The notes beneath the pieces are model-generated. The model made no database searches, had not been told where the DNA came from, and worked only from the letters and a program-made list of their open reading frames with translations. Below are positions 1 to 5,178 of a DNA stretch of 42,733 nt, in pieces. Source of the DNA: a virus; IMG/VR virus record IMGVR_UViG_3300042884_000436, positions 1 to 42,733 of that record. One strand, written 5' to 3'. The translations under genes and the position numbers were made by a program. How positions within the stretch are numbered: position 1 is the stretch's first letter; every line of letters begins with the position of its first letter.

Positions 1-43
1 CGCGAGGCTCCCACCGTCTCCGTTCTTTGACATCGTGAAACGC

Positions 44-81
44 ATGAGACCTACGGGGGCTTCTGTCCCCGCTAGGATCAT
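44..81 (+). ncRNA. possible divergent copy of the second intercistronic RNA element
   Basis: A 7-bp hairpin (54-60 with 65-71, loop TTCT) is flanked by CCTA (50-53) and TAGG (73-76), which can pair with one bulged C, and by an outer ATGA (44-47) / TCAT (78-81) helix. The order of parts (outer 4-bp helix, CC, hairpin, GG, outer strand) is that of the better copies at 435, 778 and 2534, but the conserved CCAGA and CGAGGATG are only partly kept, so membership is uncertain. A second hairpin with outer arms ATCAC / GTGAT follows at about 79-110, just before the ribosome binding site of the first gene. The rest of 1-129 shows no gene that can be supported. Confidence 0.3.
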
Positions 82-129
82 CACACCGCAGTCCGCTGCC
101 GTCTGGTGATTTTAGCAAGGAGAAAGAGC

Positions 130-438
130 ATGAAGAGTTTAGTTATCGGCGTTGGGGTCTCCGAAGGCCCGTACTTCGAAGAACGCTGCGAAGACGGCAT
201 CAACACCCGCTTCAATTACTTCGTGACCACATCAACGTGGGCCGGCGAGTTCGTTCACCCCAAAGCCTTCCGCCACCGCTTCGACGCTCAGCAATTAGCC
301 GCCAAGGTAATGGTCGCTGGTTATGTCGATCTTGATCACTGGGTCGAAGCAGAGCTTCCCGAAAGCTTGGAAGAGCGACTGGGTGAATGCGGCACAGAGT
401 GGCAGCGCGAACAGGATGAGCGCTTGGGTCATTACTGA
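130..438 (+). CDS. small hypothetical phage protein (102 aa)
   Basis: No family is recognised. The ATG at 130 is preceded by AAGGAG at good spacing; an in-frame start at 106 lies inside a hairpin and has no ribosome binding site, so 130 is chosen. The protein is acidic, soluble and has no membrane segment; its C-terminal half is rich in Glu and Arg and looks helical. It is the first of a series of small + strand genes of early type. Its stop codon lies inside the outer helix of the RNA element at 435-485, an arrangement repeated along this operon. The role is unknown; small early phage proteins of this kind often act on host functions, but nothing in the sequence shows which. Confidence 0.75.
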   Translation: MKSLVIGVGVSEGPYFEERCEDGINTRFNYFVTTSTWAGEFVHPKAFRHRFDAQQLAAKVMVAGYVDLDHWVEAELPESLEERLGECGTEWQREQDERLGHY

Positions 439-485
439 TTTCCCCAGACTGTGGGCCTACGGGTCCACAGCGAGGATGAATTCAG
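435..485 (+). ncRNA. intercistronic structured RNA element, family 2, copy 1
   Basis: The outer helix is CTGA (435-438, containing the upstream stop) with TCAG (482-485). CCAGA (444-448) and CGAGGATG (471-478) face each other in an internal loop. They close on a 9-bp hairpin (449-457 / 462-470, one G-U pair) capped by the stable UNCG-type loop TACG. The copy at 2534 has the same layout with a different hairpin sequence, and the copy at 778 changes both hairpin and outer helix, in each case keeping the base pairing. The ribosome binding site of the next gene (AAGGAG, 488-493) follows at once. It is not a hammerhead: the CUGAUGA and stem III parts are absent. The function is unknown; by position it replaces the hammerheads, so transcript processing or translation control is likely. 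Confidence 0.7.
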
Positions 486-500
486 CAAAGGAGAAAGTAC

Positions 501-782
501 ATGAATACCAAATGGACCAAATTTCAACACGAAGCCGCTCAGCACATCACGCTGCAAAACGCCCTGCTTTGGGACGCCAGCGACGAAAAGTTCCTCTGGG
601 TCTCTGACAACATCCTCGATCAGATCGAATGGGACGCCCCCAACAACGGTTTGCGCGACATGTTCATAGACACAGCGGTCAACTGGATCGAGCTTCGCTT
701 CCAGAAACTGATCGAGGACAACATCGAGATCTGGGCCGACCACCATCTGGCTGAGGCGCACGCCGCTGGTTTCAACTACTAA
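501..782 (+). CDS. small hypothetical phage protein (93 aa)
   Basis: No family is recognised. The start at 501 is set by AGGAG 7-12 bases upstream. The protein is acidic, helical in appearance and rich in Trp and aromatic residues (about six Trp in 93 residues), and has no membrane segment or signal peptide. The gene sits between two copies of the family 2 RNA element (435-485 and 778-830), and its stop codon TAA is part of the ACTA strand of the second one. Nothing points to a biochemical function. Confidence 0.75.
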   Translation: MNTKWTKFQHEAAQHITLQNALLWDASDEKFLWVSDNILDQIEWDAPNNGLRDMFIDTAVNWIELRFQKLIEDNIEIWADHHLAEAHAAGFNY

Positions 783-830
783 CACCACCAGACGGCGGGG
801 TTCCTACTCCGCCGCGAGGATGGCGCTAGT
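778..830 (+). ncRNA. intercistronic structured RNA element, family 2, copy 2
   Basis: The most informative copy, because its helices differ in sequence from the others. The outer helix is ACTA (778-781) / TAGT (827-830), in place of CTGA / TCAG. CCAGA (788-792) and CGAGGATG (815-822) are invariant. The 9-bp hairpin (793-801 / 806-814, loop TCCT) shares length but not sequence with the other copies. The upstream stop codon (TAA, 780-782) overlaps the outer helix. The ATG inside CGAGGATG (820) is a false start for the next gene, whose ribosome binding site is at 841-846. Confidence 0.7.
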
Positions 831-852
831 GCCAAATACGAAAGGAATGTTT

Positions 853-1239
853 ATGTCTTTGAATTGGAACGTATCGAACATCAAGAACAGCGAAGCAGTC
901 TGCTTCTTTCACTACAAAGAGGATGGTGAGCCTCAGCGCCGACTGACGCAGTCCACCGAAAACTTGATCTTCCTCACGATGGTCGTTGGCTTGGGCCGGA
1001 TCACCGAAAGCAACTACAAAGAGTTCTACAAGCGGATCGCGCTGTTCGAACGCCTTCGGGGTTGTGTGCGGGTCAAGAAGAGCGACAGCGGCGGGTTCGT
1101 TGATGATCCCTACACGCTCGAGGATATCCGCCAGCACATTGGTCTCATCGTTAACGTGTCAGACGAAAAGCCGGACGCATGGCGTAAACGGATTCTGAAG
1201 AGCTGGGAGCATGATCTGGTGATCGAGCGCCACCACTAA
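853..1239 (+). CDS. small hypothetical phage protein (128 aa)
   Basis: No family is recognised. Three in-frame ATGs are possible (820, 847, 853). AAAGGA at 841-846 is 6 bases from 853 and directly abuts 847, while 820 lies inside the RNA element, so 853 is chosen. The recombination gene at 14480 has the same arrangement of AAAGGA, a false ATG and then the real ATG. The protein is mixed alpha/beta in appearance and basic near the C-terminus, with no membrane segment. The stop codon is immediately followed by a hammerhead ribozyme (1240), so the mature message would end in the ribozyme's stem III hairpin. Confidence 0.75.
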   Translation: MSLNWNVSNIKNSEAVCFFHYKEDGEPQRRLTQSTENLIFLTMVVGLGRITESNYKEFYKRIALFERLRGCVRVKKSDSGGFVDDPYTLEDIRQHIGLIVNVSDEKPDAWRKRILKSWEHDLVIERHH

Positions 1240-1299
1240 GTCGAAACCCCTTCGGGGGTCCGTTCCAGACTGACCGCTGGACGCTGATGAGACAGGTCA
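1240..1299 (+). ncRNA. type II hammerhead ribozyme, copy 1
   Basis: All core parts are present in type II order (stem II open). Stem II is GTC (1240-1242) / GAC (1291-1293). GAAA is at 1243-1246. Stem III is CCCC-TTCG-GGGG (1247-1258). The cleavage triplet is GTC, with the cut expected after C1260. Stem I is 1261-1268 / 1277-1283 with one bulged T and loop ACTGACCG, and CTGATGA is at 1284-1290. The loop segment TGACC (1271-1275) is complementary to GGTCA (1295-1299), giving a pseudoknot that lies just before the next ribosome binding site. Cleavage would leave the upstream message ending on the stem III hairpin with a 2',3'-cyclic phosphate, and the downstream message starting 5'-OH with stem I. 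Confidence 0.92.
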
Positions 1300-1314
1300 T
1301 TTAAGGAGACTGAC

Positions 1315-1716
1315 ATGAGAGAAAATCACCACACGTTCGAACCGCACACTGAGAGCGCAGCCGATCACTTCTGCGACCGCTGCTTCAGCTATCACAGTTG
1401 CTTCGAAGGCTGCGAAGAAGAGGAAGAAGAAGAGATGATCAGCTTTGAGCAGGTCTCTGCCTCTCTCCCCCTTCGCGTCGAGATCGACGGGGAAACCGTC
1501 CACAGGGTCACAGCTTGGAAAGTGCCACGCGATGCCACTGAGGCACAGGTGAAGGAGGCGATGGACTACTGGATCGAAGCTGAATACTGCCAGCATGAGC
1601 ATGATTGCTGTGGCAACTACTACGCTGGAAGGCCGCAGCTTTTGGGTGGCCGCACCTACTGGGACAACGACACAGAGGTCGTTTTCGTTCTCCAGACCGA
1701 CACACTAAACATCTGA
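1315..1716 (+). CDS. Cys/His-rich small phage protein (133 aa)
   Basis: No family is recognised. The start at 1315 is fixed by AAGGAG (1303-1308), just downstream of the hammerhead. The first 35 residues hold a Cys/His cluster (CDRC at about 20-23, HSC at about 27-29, and a further Cys) followed by a run of seven Glu. A second cluster, C-x-H-x-H-x-CC, lies near residues 92-99. The spacing could support zinc binding, but no standard finger is seen. It is followed after 11 bases by the next gene, without an RNA element between them, so the two probably share one message after ribozyme cleavage on both sides. Confidence 0.7.
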   Translation: MRENHHTFEPHTESAADHFCDRCFSYHSCFEGCEEEEEEEMISFEQVSASLPLRVEIDGETVHRVTAWKVPRDATEAQVKEAMDYWIEAEYCQHEHDCCGNYYAGRPQLLGGRTYWDNDTEVVFVLQTDTLNI

Positions 1717-1727
1717 AAGGGTACGAC

Positions 1728-1949
1728 ATGAAGACCATCGAACTCACAGTCACTCGCGTCAGGGAAGACAGCGGCCATGACAGCTTCATCGTCAAGGGAA
1801 AGCTTGGCAGCGCTCACGTCGAGCGACAGGATAATGGCTACTGGATTATCCAACAGCGCACAGGCGGCAACAGCTTCGAATCCCGCTTAAACAGGGATGA
1901 TGCCATCGCGTGGGCGATGAAGCTTTGCTCCACCGTTTTTATCAAATAG
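1728..1949 (+). CDS. small hypothetical phage protein (73 aa)
   Basis: No family is recognised. The ATG at 1728 is preceded by GAAAGGG. The protein appears beta-rich, with alternating hydrophobic and polar residues (motif GYWIIQQRTGGNSF) and a C-terminal helix. Its TAG stop (1947-1949) is itself part of stem II of the hammerhead at 1948, so translation termination and folding of that ribozyme compete for the same bases. Confidence 0.65.
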   Translation: MKTIELTVTRVREDSGHDSFIVKGKLGSAHVERQDNGYWIIQQRTGGNSFESRLNRDDAIAWAMKLCSTVFIK

Positions 1950-2008
1950 TCGAAACCCCTTCGGGGGTCTGGTTGGGACTGACCGCCCACCACTGATGAG
2001 ACTGGTCA
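1948..2008 (+). ncRNA. type II hammerhead ribozyme, copy 2
   Basis: Stem II is AGTC (1948-1951) / GACT (2000-2003). GAAA is at 1952-1955. Stem III is CCCC-TTCG-GGGG (1956-1967). The cleavage triplet is GTC with the cut after C1969. Stem I is 1970-1977 / 1986-1992 (TGGT, bulged T, GGG with CCC, ACCA) around loop ACTGACCG, and CTGATGA is at 1993-1999. The loop TGACC (1980-1984) pairs with GGTCA (2004-2008). Compared with copy 1, stem I is entirely different in sequence but still paired, while loop, bulge and core are identical. This is strong evidence for a selected RNA fold. Confidence 0.92.
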
Positions 2009-2021
2009 AATGGAGATCGAA

Positions 2022-2195
2022 ATGATTGACGCAATAAAAACATTCTTTGCTGGCTTGGCCGTTCTGGTCGTTGCCAGCCTAATCATCGTCCAGCCCCGCT
2101 ACATTGGCTATGGCTGCAAGAACGCAGATGTTCCGCTGTTCGCTAAGTACGAAAGCGACTTCCCCGCATGTGAGCGGATCGAACCAATTTTCTAA
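2022..2195 (+). CDS. small membrane protein (57 aa)
   Basis: There is a single hydrophobic helix near residues 8-27 (IKTFFAGLAVLVVASLIIV), followed by a short polar tail with two Cys. It is probably an inner-membrane protein with the tail on one face. Two ATGs are possible, 2010 and 2022. The purine-rich stretch TGGAGA (2011-2016) can only serve the second, so 2022 is taken. The gene directly follows the second hammerhead, and its function is unknown. Confidence 0.6.
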   Translation: MIDAIKTFFAGLAVLVVASLIIVQPRYIGYGCKNADVPLFAKYESDFPACERIEPIF

Positions 2196-2207
2196 GGGAG
2201 AGTACCA

Positions 2208-2537
2208 ATGACACAAGCATATGATATTGATCTCTTCGCCACCAAGGGCGAGGCAGTAGTAGCAAAACGTCTGGTCCGCATCGCGCTGGATCGCGGGTTC
2301 GTGATCAGCGTCCATGACGGCGAAGAGTGGACAGTCGAGCAAAGCAAAGACCGCAACGAAATCCTCCCCGCCCTCGCAACCACTGGTGAGGACATCATCC
2401 GTCTTTACAAGGACGGCGAACGGGCTGGTTTCTTCCTTCTGGTCTACGGCAACGCTGAGGACGGCAGTGAACTGATCGCGGATCACGCCGACAACGCAGC
2501 ATGTCTCAGCATCTGGTCGGAGGTGTACCCCGACTGA
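2208..2537 (+). CDS. small hypothetical phage protein (109 aa)
   Basis: No family is recognised. The start is preceded by AAGGGAGA. The protein is acidic and looks alpha/beta: a helix at 15-30, then beta strands around VISVHDGEEWTV, then a helix and a strand GFFLLVYG. The alternation resembles small phage proteins with a single compact domain, but no catalytic motif is seen. It follows the membrane protein after 12 bases with no RNA element between, and its stop (TGA) is the 3' part of the CTGA strand of the element at 2534. Confidence 0.7.
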   Translation: MTQAYDIDLFATKGEAVVAKRLVRIALDRGFVISVHDGEEWTVEQSKDRNEILPALATTGEDIIRLYKDGERAGFFLLVYGNAEDGSELIADHADNAACLSIWSEVYPD

Positions 2538-2584
2538 CTTCCCCAGACTGCGGTTCTTCGGAGCCGCAGCGAGGATGAATTCAG
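2534..2584 (+). ncRNA. intercistronic structured RNA element, family 2, copy 3
   Basis: The outer helix is CTGA (2534-2537) / TCAG (2581-2584), with CCAGA at 2543-2547, a 9-bp hairpin 2548-2556 / 2561-2569 with a UUCG loop, and CGAGGATG at 2570-2577. Outside the hairpin it is almost identical to copy 1 (through to the ribosome binding site GCAAAGGAGAAAG), but several hairpin base pairs are exchanged in a compensatory way. The near-identity to a copy 2.1 kb away suggests recent duplication or gene-conversion-like exchange. Confidence 0.7.
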
Positions 2585-2599
2585 CAAAGGAGAAAGTAA

Positions 2600-2782
2600 A
2601 TGACCGAAGAGAAACTAGATGACTACACCGCCGTCATGATCGCTGAGGGCGTCGAAGAGGCGGACTACCACCGCACCGTCGAAGCTTGGCAGTACCTGCA
2701 TGACACTGGCCTTGCCTACCGCCTCCAAGGCTGGTTTGGCCGCACCGCTCAGTCGCTGATCGATCAAGGGATCATTGGCTAG
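2600..2782 (+). CDS. small conserved-type phage protein (60 aa)
   Basis: The C-terminal half (AWQYLHDTGLAYRLQGWFGR, then TAQSLIDQG) matches a pattern I know from small proteins of many unrelated phages: a helix, then a W/Y-x-L-x-G-x-x-GR-x-A-x-x-LI-x-x-G segment. The function of that family is unknown to me. The start at 2600 is preceded by AAAGGAGAAAG. The gene lies between a family 2 element and the third hammerhead, so it would be released as a one-gene message. Confidence 0.7.
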   Translation: MTEEKLDDYTAVMIAEGVEEADYHRTVEAWQYLHDTGLAYRLQGWFGRTAQSLIDQGIIG

Positions 2783-2784
2783 TA

Positions 2785-2842
2785 GTCGAAACGCCTTCGG
2801 GCGTCTGGCGGGGTTGCCTCCCGTCACTGATGAGACAGGCAA
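2785..2842 (+). ncRNA. type II hammerhead ribozyme, copy 3
   Basis: Stem II is GTC (2785-2787) / GAC (2834-2836). GAAA is at 2788-2791. Stem III is CGCC-TTCG-GGCG (2792-2803), a compensatory change from the CCCC/GGGG of the other copies. The cleavage triplet is GTC with the cut after C2805. Stem I is 2806-2812 / 2820-2826 with no bulge and loop GTTGCCT, and CTGATGA is at 2827-2833. The loop segment TTGCCT (2814-2819) is complementary to AGGCAA (2837-2842), so the pseudoknot is kept with wholly different bases from copies 1 and 2. Confidence 0.92.
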
Positions 2843-2854
2843 AGGAGACTGAAA

Positions 2855-2935
2855 ATGACTGAAGGACAACTACACCTAGCAATCCGCTGCAGCATCTACG
2901 CGATCATCGTGATCGCCGCCAACCTTTACGCATAA
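2855..2935 (+). CDS. very small membrane peptide (26 aa)
   Basis: A 26-codon frame begins 4 bases after AAAGGAGACTGA, the normal ribosome binding site that follows each hammerhead. The product begins MTEGQLHLAI and then has a hydrophobic stretch (IYAIIVIAANLYA), enough for one short membrane helix. Size and position make it a plausible membrane micropeptide. Support comes from the ribosome binding site and from tight linkage to the next gene (2 bases after the stop). Confidence 0.5.
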   Translation: MTEGQLHLAIRCSIYAIIVIAANLYA

Positions 2936-2937
2936 CC

Positions 2938-3096
2938 ATGCAGTGGCGCGTGATCCTCATGGCAGATGGCAAGAGCGCTGTCCGCCACGTTAAAGCCAAC
3001 AGTGCTGCACTCGCGAGATGGACAGCGATCAGCGACTACAAACTGGAAACAGGCCTCGACGCAACCGTAGGGCAGATCCTGCGCATCCGTCGATGA
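2938..3096 (+). CDS. small hypothetical protein (52 aa)
   Basis: The frame starts at an ATG two bases after the previous stop, suggesting translational coupling. The product is basic (MQWRVILMADGKSAVRHVKA... ending LRIRR) and could be a small nucleic-acid-binding protein; no family is recognised. It is the last gene before a 63-base gap with an operator-like inverted repeat. Confidence 0.5.
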   Translation: MQWRVILMADGKSAVRHVKANSAALARWTAISDYKLETGLDATVGQILRIRR

Positions 3097-3109
3097 TGTA
3101 TTTATATTA

Positions 3110-3131
3110 TTGACGCATAACACCAGCGTCA
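3110..3131 (+). promoter_or_regulatory. TTGACG box overlapping an inverted repeat
   Basis: TTGACG (3110-3115) is a near-consensus -35 element and overlaps TGACGC (3111-3116) / GCGTCA (3126-3131), a perfect 6-bp inverted repeat with a 9-base spacer. No good -10 box stands at 16-18 bases, so promoter status is weak, but the site could be an operator controlling the ArdC-like gene. A TTGACGCA sequence also occurs in the candidate promoter at 14410. Confidence 0.35.
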
Positions 3132-3159
3132 CTAGGAGCATTTATAGAAAGGATTCGAT

Positions 3160-4029
3160 ATGAAACAGGACGTTTACGAAACTGTCACCGCCAAGGTTCT
3201 CGAGATGATGGAGACGCATGGCGCTAACTGGATCAACCCATTCGCTCGCAAGGGCAAGGCGCTTCAGCCGCACAACATCATCAGCAACAAGACCTATCGC
3301 GGCATCAATCACCTCATGCTGCTCTGGTCGCCTTACGAAACATCTGCTTGGGGAACCTTCAAGCAGTGGAACGAGAAGGGCTGCAAAGTCATTAAGGGTG
3401 AGAAGTCCACACCCATCGTCTTCTGGCAGTTTCTCGAGAAGGAAAACGAGAAGGGCGATAAGGTCACCATCCCGTTCCTTCGCCAGTATCACGTATTCAA
3501 TGTGTCGCAGGTCGAGGGTGATTACGCTGACCGTCTGTTGACCTGTACAGATATTGGTACAGGTGCAGAAGAGATCGCGGTGGCTGAGGATTTTTTCCGC
3601 CAAATCCCTGCGGAGGTACACCACACGTCAACTGGTCGTGCGTACTACAACCCCATGAAAGACTTTATCAGCATGCCAGCCAAGGATGTGTTCGAAGACA
3701 CGCCGACAAGCAGCGCAACTGAGTGCTACTACAGCACCCTGTCGCATGAGCTGACGCACTGGACAGGACACCAATCACGTCTAGATCGTCTCGAGAAATC
3801 ACGCTTCGGCGATGAGAGCTATGCGCGTGAAGAGCTGGTCGCTGAGATCGGTGCTGCACTGTTGTGCGCTCACCTCGAGATCAGCGCGACCCCTCGCCCA
3901 GATCATGCCCAGTACCTCAATGGCTGGATGAAGGCGCTGTCCGACCACAAGAAAGAATTCGTATCAGCAGCGGCGGCTGCATCTAAGGCCGTCGATTTCG
4001 TTATTGAAGCAGCAGGAAAGGAAGCTTAA
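3160..4029 (+). CDS. ArdC-like antirestriction / zincin-like protein (289 aa)
   Basis: This belongs to the ArdC (DUF1738) type: an N-terminal ssDNA-binding-like domain (about 1-125, with the typical NxxTYRGIN segment at 43-50 and WGTFKQW at 64-70) and a C-terminal zincin-like metallopeptidase-like domain. The zinc motif HELTH is at 196-200, and EELVAEIGAALLC (from about 224) would give the third ligand and the helix behind it. Known relatives protect incoming DNA from host restriction, and some enter the cell with the DNA. The length and domain order are normal. The start is preceded by GAAAGGA. It is probably an early anti-defence gene of the left operon. Confidence 0.88.
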   Translation: MKQDVYETVTAKVLEMMETHGANWINPFARKGKALQPHNIISNKTYRGINHLMLLWSPYETSAWGTFKQWNEKGCKVIKGEKSTPIVFWQFLEKENEKGDKVTIPFLRQYHVFNVSQVEGDYADRLLTCTDIGTGAEEIAVAEDFFRQIPAEVHHTSTGRAYYNPMKDFISMPAKDVFEDTPTSSATECYYSTLSHELTHWTGHQSRLDRLEKSRFGDESYAREELVAEIGAALLCAHLEISATPRPDHAQYLNGWMKALSDHKKEFVSAAAAASKAVDFVIEAAGKEA

Positions 4030-4082
4030 TGATTACCAGAATAACACCGCACAAAAGCAAGTTGCGCATCTCATCAGACAGT

Positions 4083-4114
4083 GTCTGGCCCCTACGCAGT
4101 GCAACGGGGCAGAC
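4083..4114 (+). other. hairpin in the gap after the ArdC-like gene
   Basis: GTCT (4083-4086) / AGAC (4111-4114) stacks on GCCCC (4088-4092) / GGGGC (4106-4110) with one bulged G and a 13-base loop. It lies between the ArdC-like stop (4029) and a GTG start at 4155. An open frame from 4029 runs through it, but the base pairing suggests that the segment is a structured spacer rather than coding. It does not match either RNA family further left. Confidence 0.4.
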
Positions 4115-4154
4115 ATTCGCTGAGCGACAGAAGGGCTCGTTGAAAGGAAAGACT

Positions 4155-4424
4155 GTGACACTGAATGACCACGTCATCGCCGCCATAAGATCAATTGAGG
4201 CTGCAAACGACATCAGATCCGCGCATGCACACCTGCCCTACCGCGAGCAGCCACAGGTTCACGATGAACTACTGATCCAATTGCTGGAGGCAATGATTGC
4301 CTTTGACGAAGAGCCAGTCGGCACTCTTGAGGAATTGCAGCGCGAGGATGACACGTTCTTCGGTCGATCCCCTCGAATGACGGACGAAGAGTGGGATTAC
4401 GCAGTCGCCATAGGTGCAGCATGA
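4155..4424 (+). CDS. small hypothetical phage protein (89 aa, GTG start)
   Basis: No family is recognised. Two starts are possible: an ATG at 4029 overlapping the stop of the ArdC-like gene, giving 131 aa, and the GTG at 4155 with GAAAGGAAAG just upstream. I prefer 4155 because the intervening 125 bases form a strong hairpin and translate to an unconvincing basic peptide. The product is acidic and helical, with a C-terminal TDEEWDYAVAIG segment. It overlaps the next gene by ATGA. Confidence 0.6.
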   Translation: MTLNDHVIAAIRSIEAANDIRSAHAHLPYREQPQVHDELLIQLLEAMIAFDEEPVGTLEELQREDDTFFGRSPRMTDEEWDYAVAIGAA

Positions 4425-4555
4425 GCAACTACCTAGAGCTACTCGCCAAGAATGTGCCGCCAATGCCCAAAGAGCATTTACTCAAGCTGAATTCAGAACA
4501 GTTACGGGCTTACGAAAAGTCACGCAACGAGCGATCAAAGGAACAGAGCAAATGA
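4421..4555 (+). CDS. small hypothetical protein (44 aa)
   Basis: The frame starts with ATGA overlapping the previous stop and ends with ATGA overlapping the next start, so it is held in a chain of coupled genes. The product is helical, charged and Leu-rich at first (SNYLELLAKNVPPMPKEHLL) and ends in a basic/acidic tail. The tight overlaps on both sides are the main evidence that it is translated. Confidence 0.55.
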   Translation: MSNYLELLAKNVPPMPKEHLLKLNSEQLRAYEKSRNERSKEQSK

Positions 4556-4806
4556 CCGATAAAGAAATAACACACGCCGCACGTCAAATCTGCGCGGCTC
4601 AATGCGAAAATCAGGATAACAGCGATGGGCAGTTATATCGCTCCGGCGGTTGGGATCACACGATCTGGATGCGCCTCGTTGAGCAAGGCATCCGGCGTGG
4701 GATTGAAACTGAACGCACTGCAACGGCAGATTGGTTTTTGAAACATAACCAGCGCCAGTTGGCAGACAGCGTCCGTCGTGGCGACCACATGAAGGAAAGC
4801 AAATGA
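4552..4806 (+). CDS. small hypothetical protein (84 aa)
   Basis: No family is recognised. The start at 4552 overlaps the preceding stop (ATGA), with AAAGGA about 15 bases upstream; longer in-frame versions would run through the previous gene. The product looks helical, with two Cys and several Trp, and has a basic C-terminal third. The stop overlaps the next start again (ATGA at 4803). Confidence 0.6.
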   Translation: MTDKEITHAARQICAAQCENQDNSDGQLYRSGGWDHTIWMRLVEQGIRRGIETERTATADWFLKHNQRQLADSVRRGDHMKESK

Positions 4807-4982
4807 CTGAAAGCTACCGACTACTACAAGACGGACAACCAGTTGCTTGGGCTGAAGGACGCAACGCCGCTGCAGAGATCATGCATTATGTTGATGTCTA
4901 TGGGCAGGACGGTCCTGTAGAAGCCCAGCAAAAGGTTAATGGGCGCTGGGTGTCGCTGTTTAAACTTGGCGACCTACAGTGA
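4803..4982 (+). CDS. small hypothetical protein (59 aa)
   Basis: It starts at the ATGA overlap with AGGAAAG upstream. The product has the look of a compact beta-beta-alpha domain, reading as strand, turn, strand, helix and strand (YRLLQDGQPVAWAEGR, helix AAAEIMHYVDVYG, then VNGRWVSLFKL). No family is assigned. The last codons overlap the small GTG frame that follows. Confidence 0.6.
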   Translation: MTESYRLLQDGQPVAWAEGRNAAAEIMHYVDVYGQDGPVEAQQKVNGRWVSLFKLGDLQ

Positions 4983-5056
4983 CCCTGCGCCAGTTCCTCT
5001 TTGACAACTTTGGCTGGGACATTTACGAGTGGTCACCAGACGAAATTAGATTTTAG
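4979..5056 (+). CDS. possible micropeptide (25 aa, GTG start)
   Basis: GTG at 4979 overlaps the previous TGA stop and opens a 25-codon frame rich in aromatic residues (TLRQFLFDNFGWDIYEWSP). The overlap continues the ATGA/GTGA chain of the three genes before it, which is the only support. It could equally be a chance frame. Confidence 0.35.
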   Translation: MTLRQFLFDNFGWDIYEWSPDEIRF

Positions 5057-5108
5057 AACTACCCCACCCCAGCTCCTTTCAATCTCGACAACTACGGCGG
5101 GATAGACG

Positions 5109-5178
5109 GCTAGACAGCGGCAGTATCAAACACCTTTGGGTGATGGGGGTCATAGACAGTAGGGTGTGAATGTCTAGC
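5109..5178 (+). promoter_or_regulatory. structured leader of the ribonucleotide reductase gene
   Basis: The 280-base gap before the reductase has no convincing gene. GCTAGACA (5109-5116) pairs with TGTCTAGC (5171-5178), enclosing a small CACC-TTTG-GGTG hairpin. A second TAGACA (5153-5158) can pair with the same TGTCTA, so two mutually exclusive folds are possible. Nearer the gene, ACTGATGC-TTAC-GCATTAGT forms an 8-bp hairpin around 5257-5276. I see no B12 box or other cobalamin-riboswitch hallmark, so the ligand, if any, is unknown. Confidence 0.35.

Noticed and set aside
2-109. Possible 3' end of a gene entering from the left edge
   Set aside because: One frame is open from base 2 to a stop at 107-109, but it runs through two hairpins and its 35 residues show no pattern; it cannot be judged without the upstream sequence.
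435-505. Reading the family 2 elements as variant hammerheads (GATGA and GAAA are both present)
   Set aside because: There is no CUGAUGA, no stem III with a following GUC, and the copy at 778 lacks the GATGA; the only covarying parts are those of a different fold.
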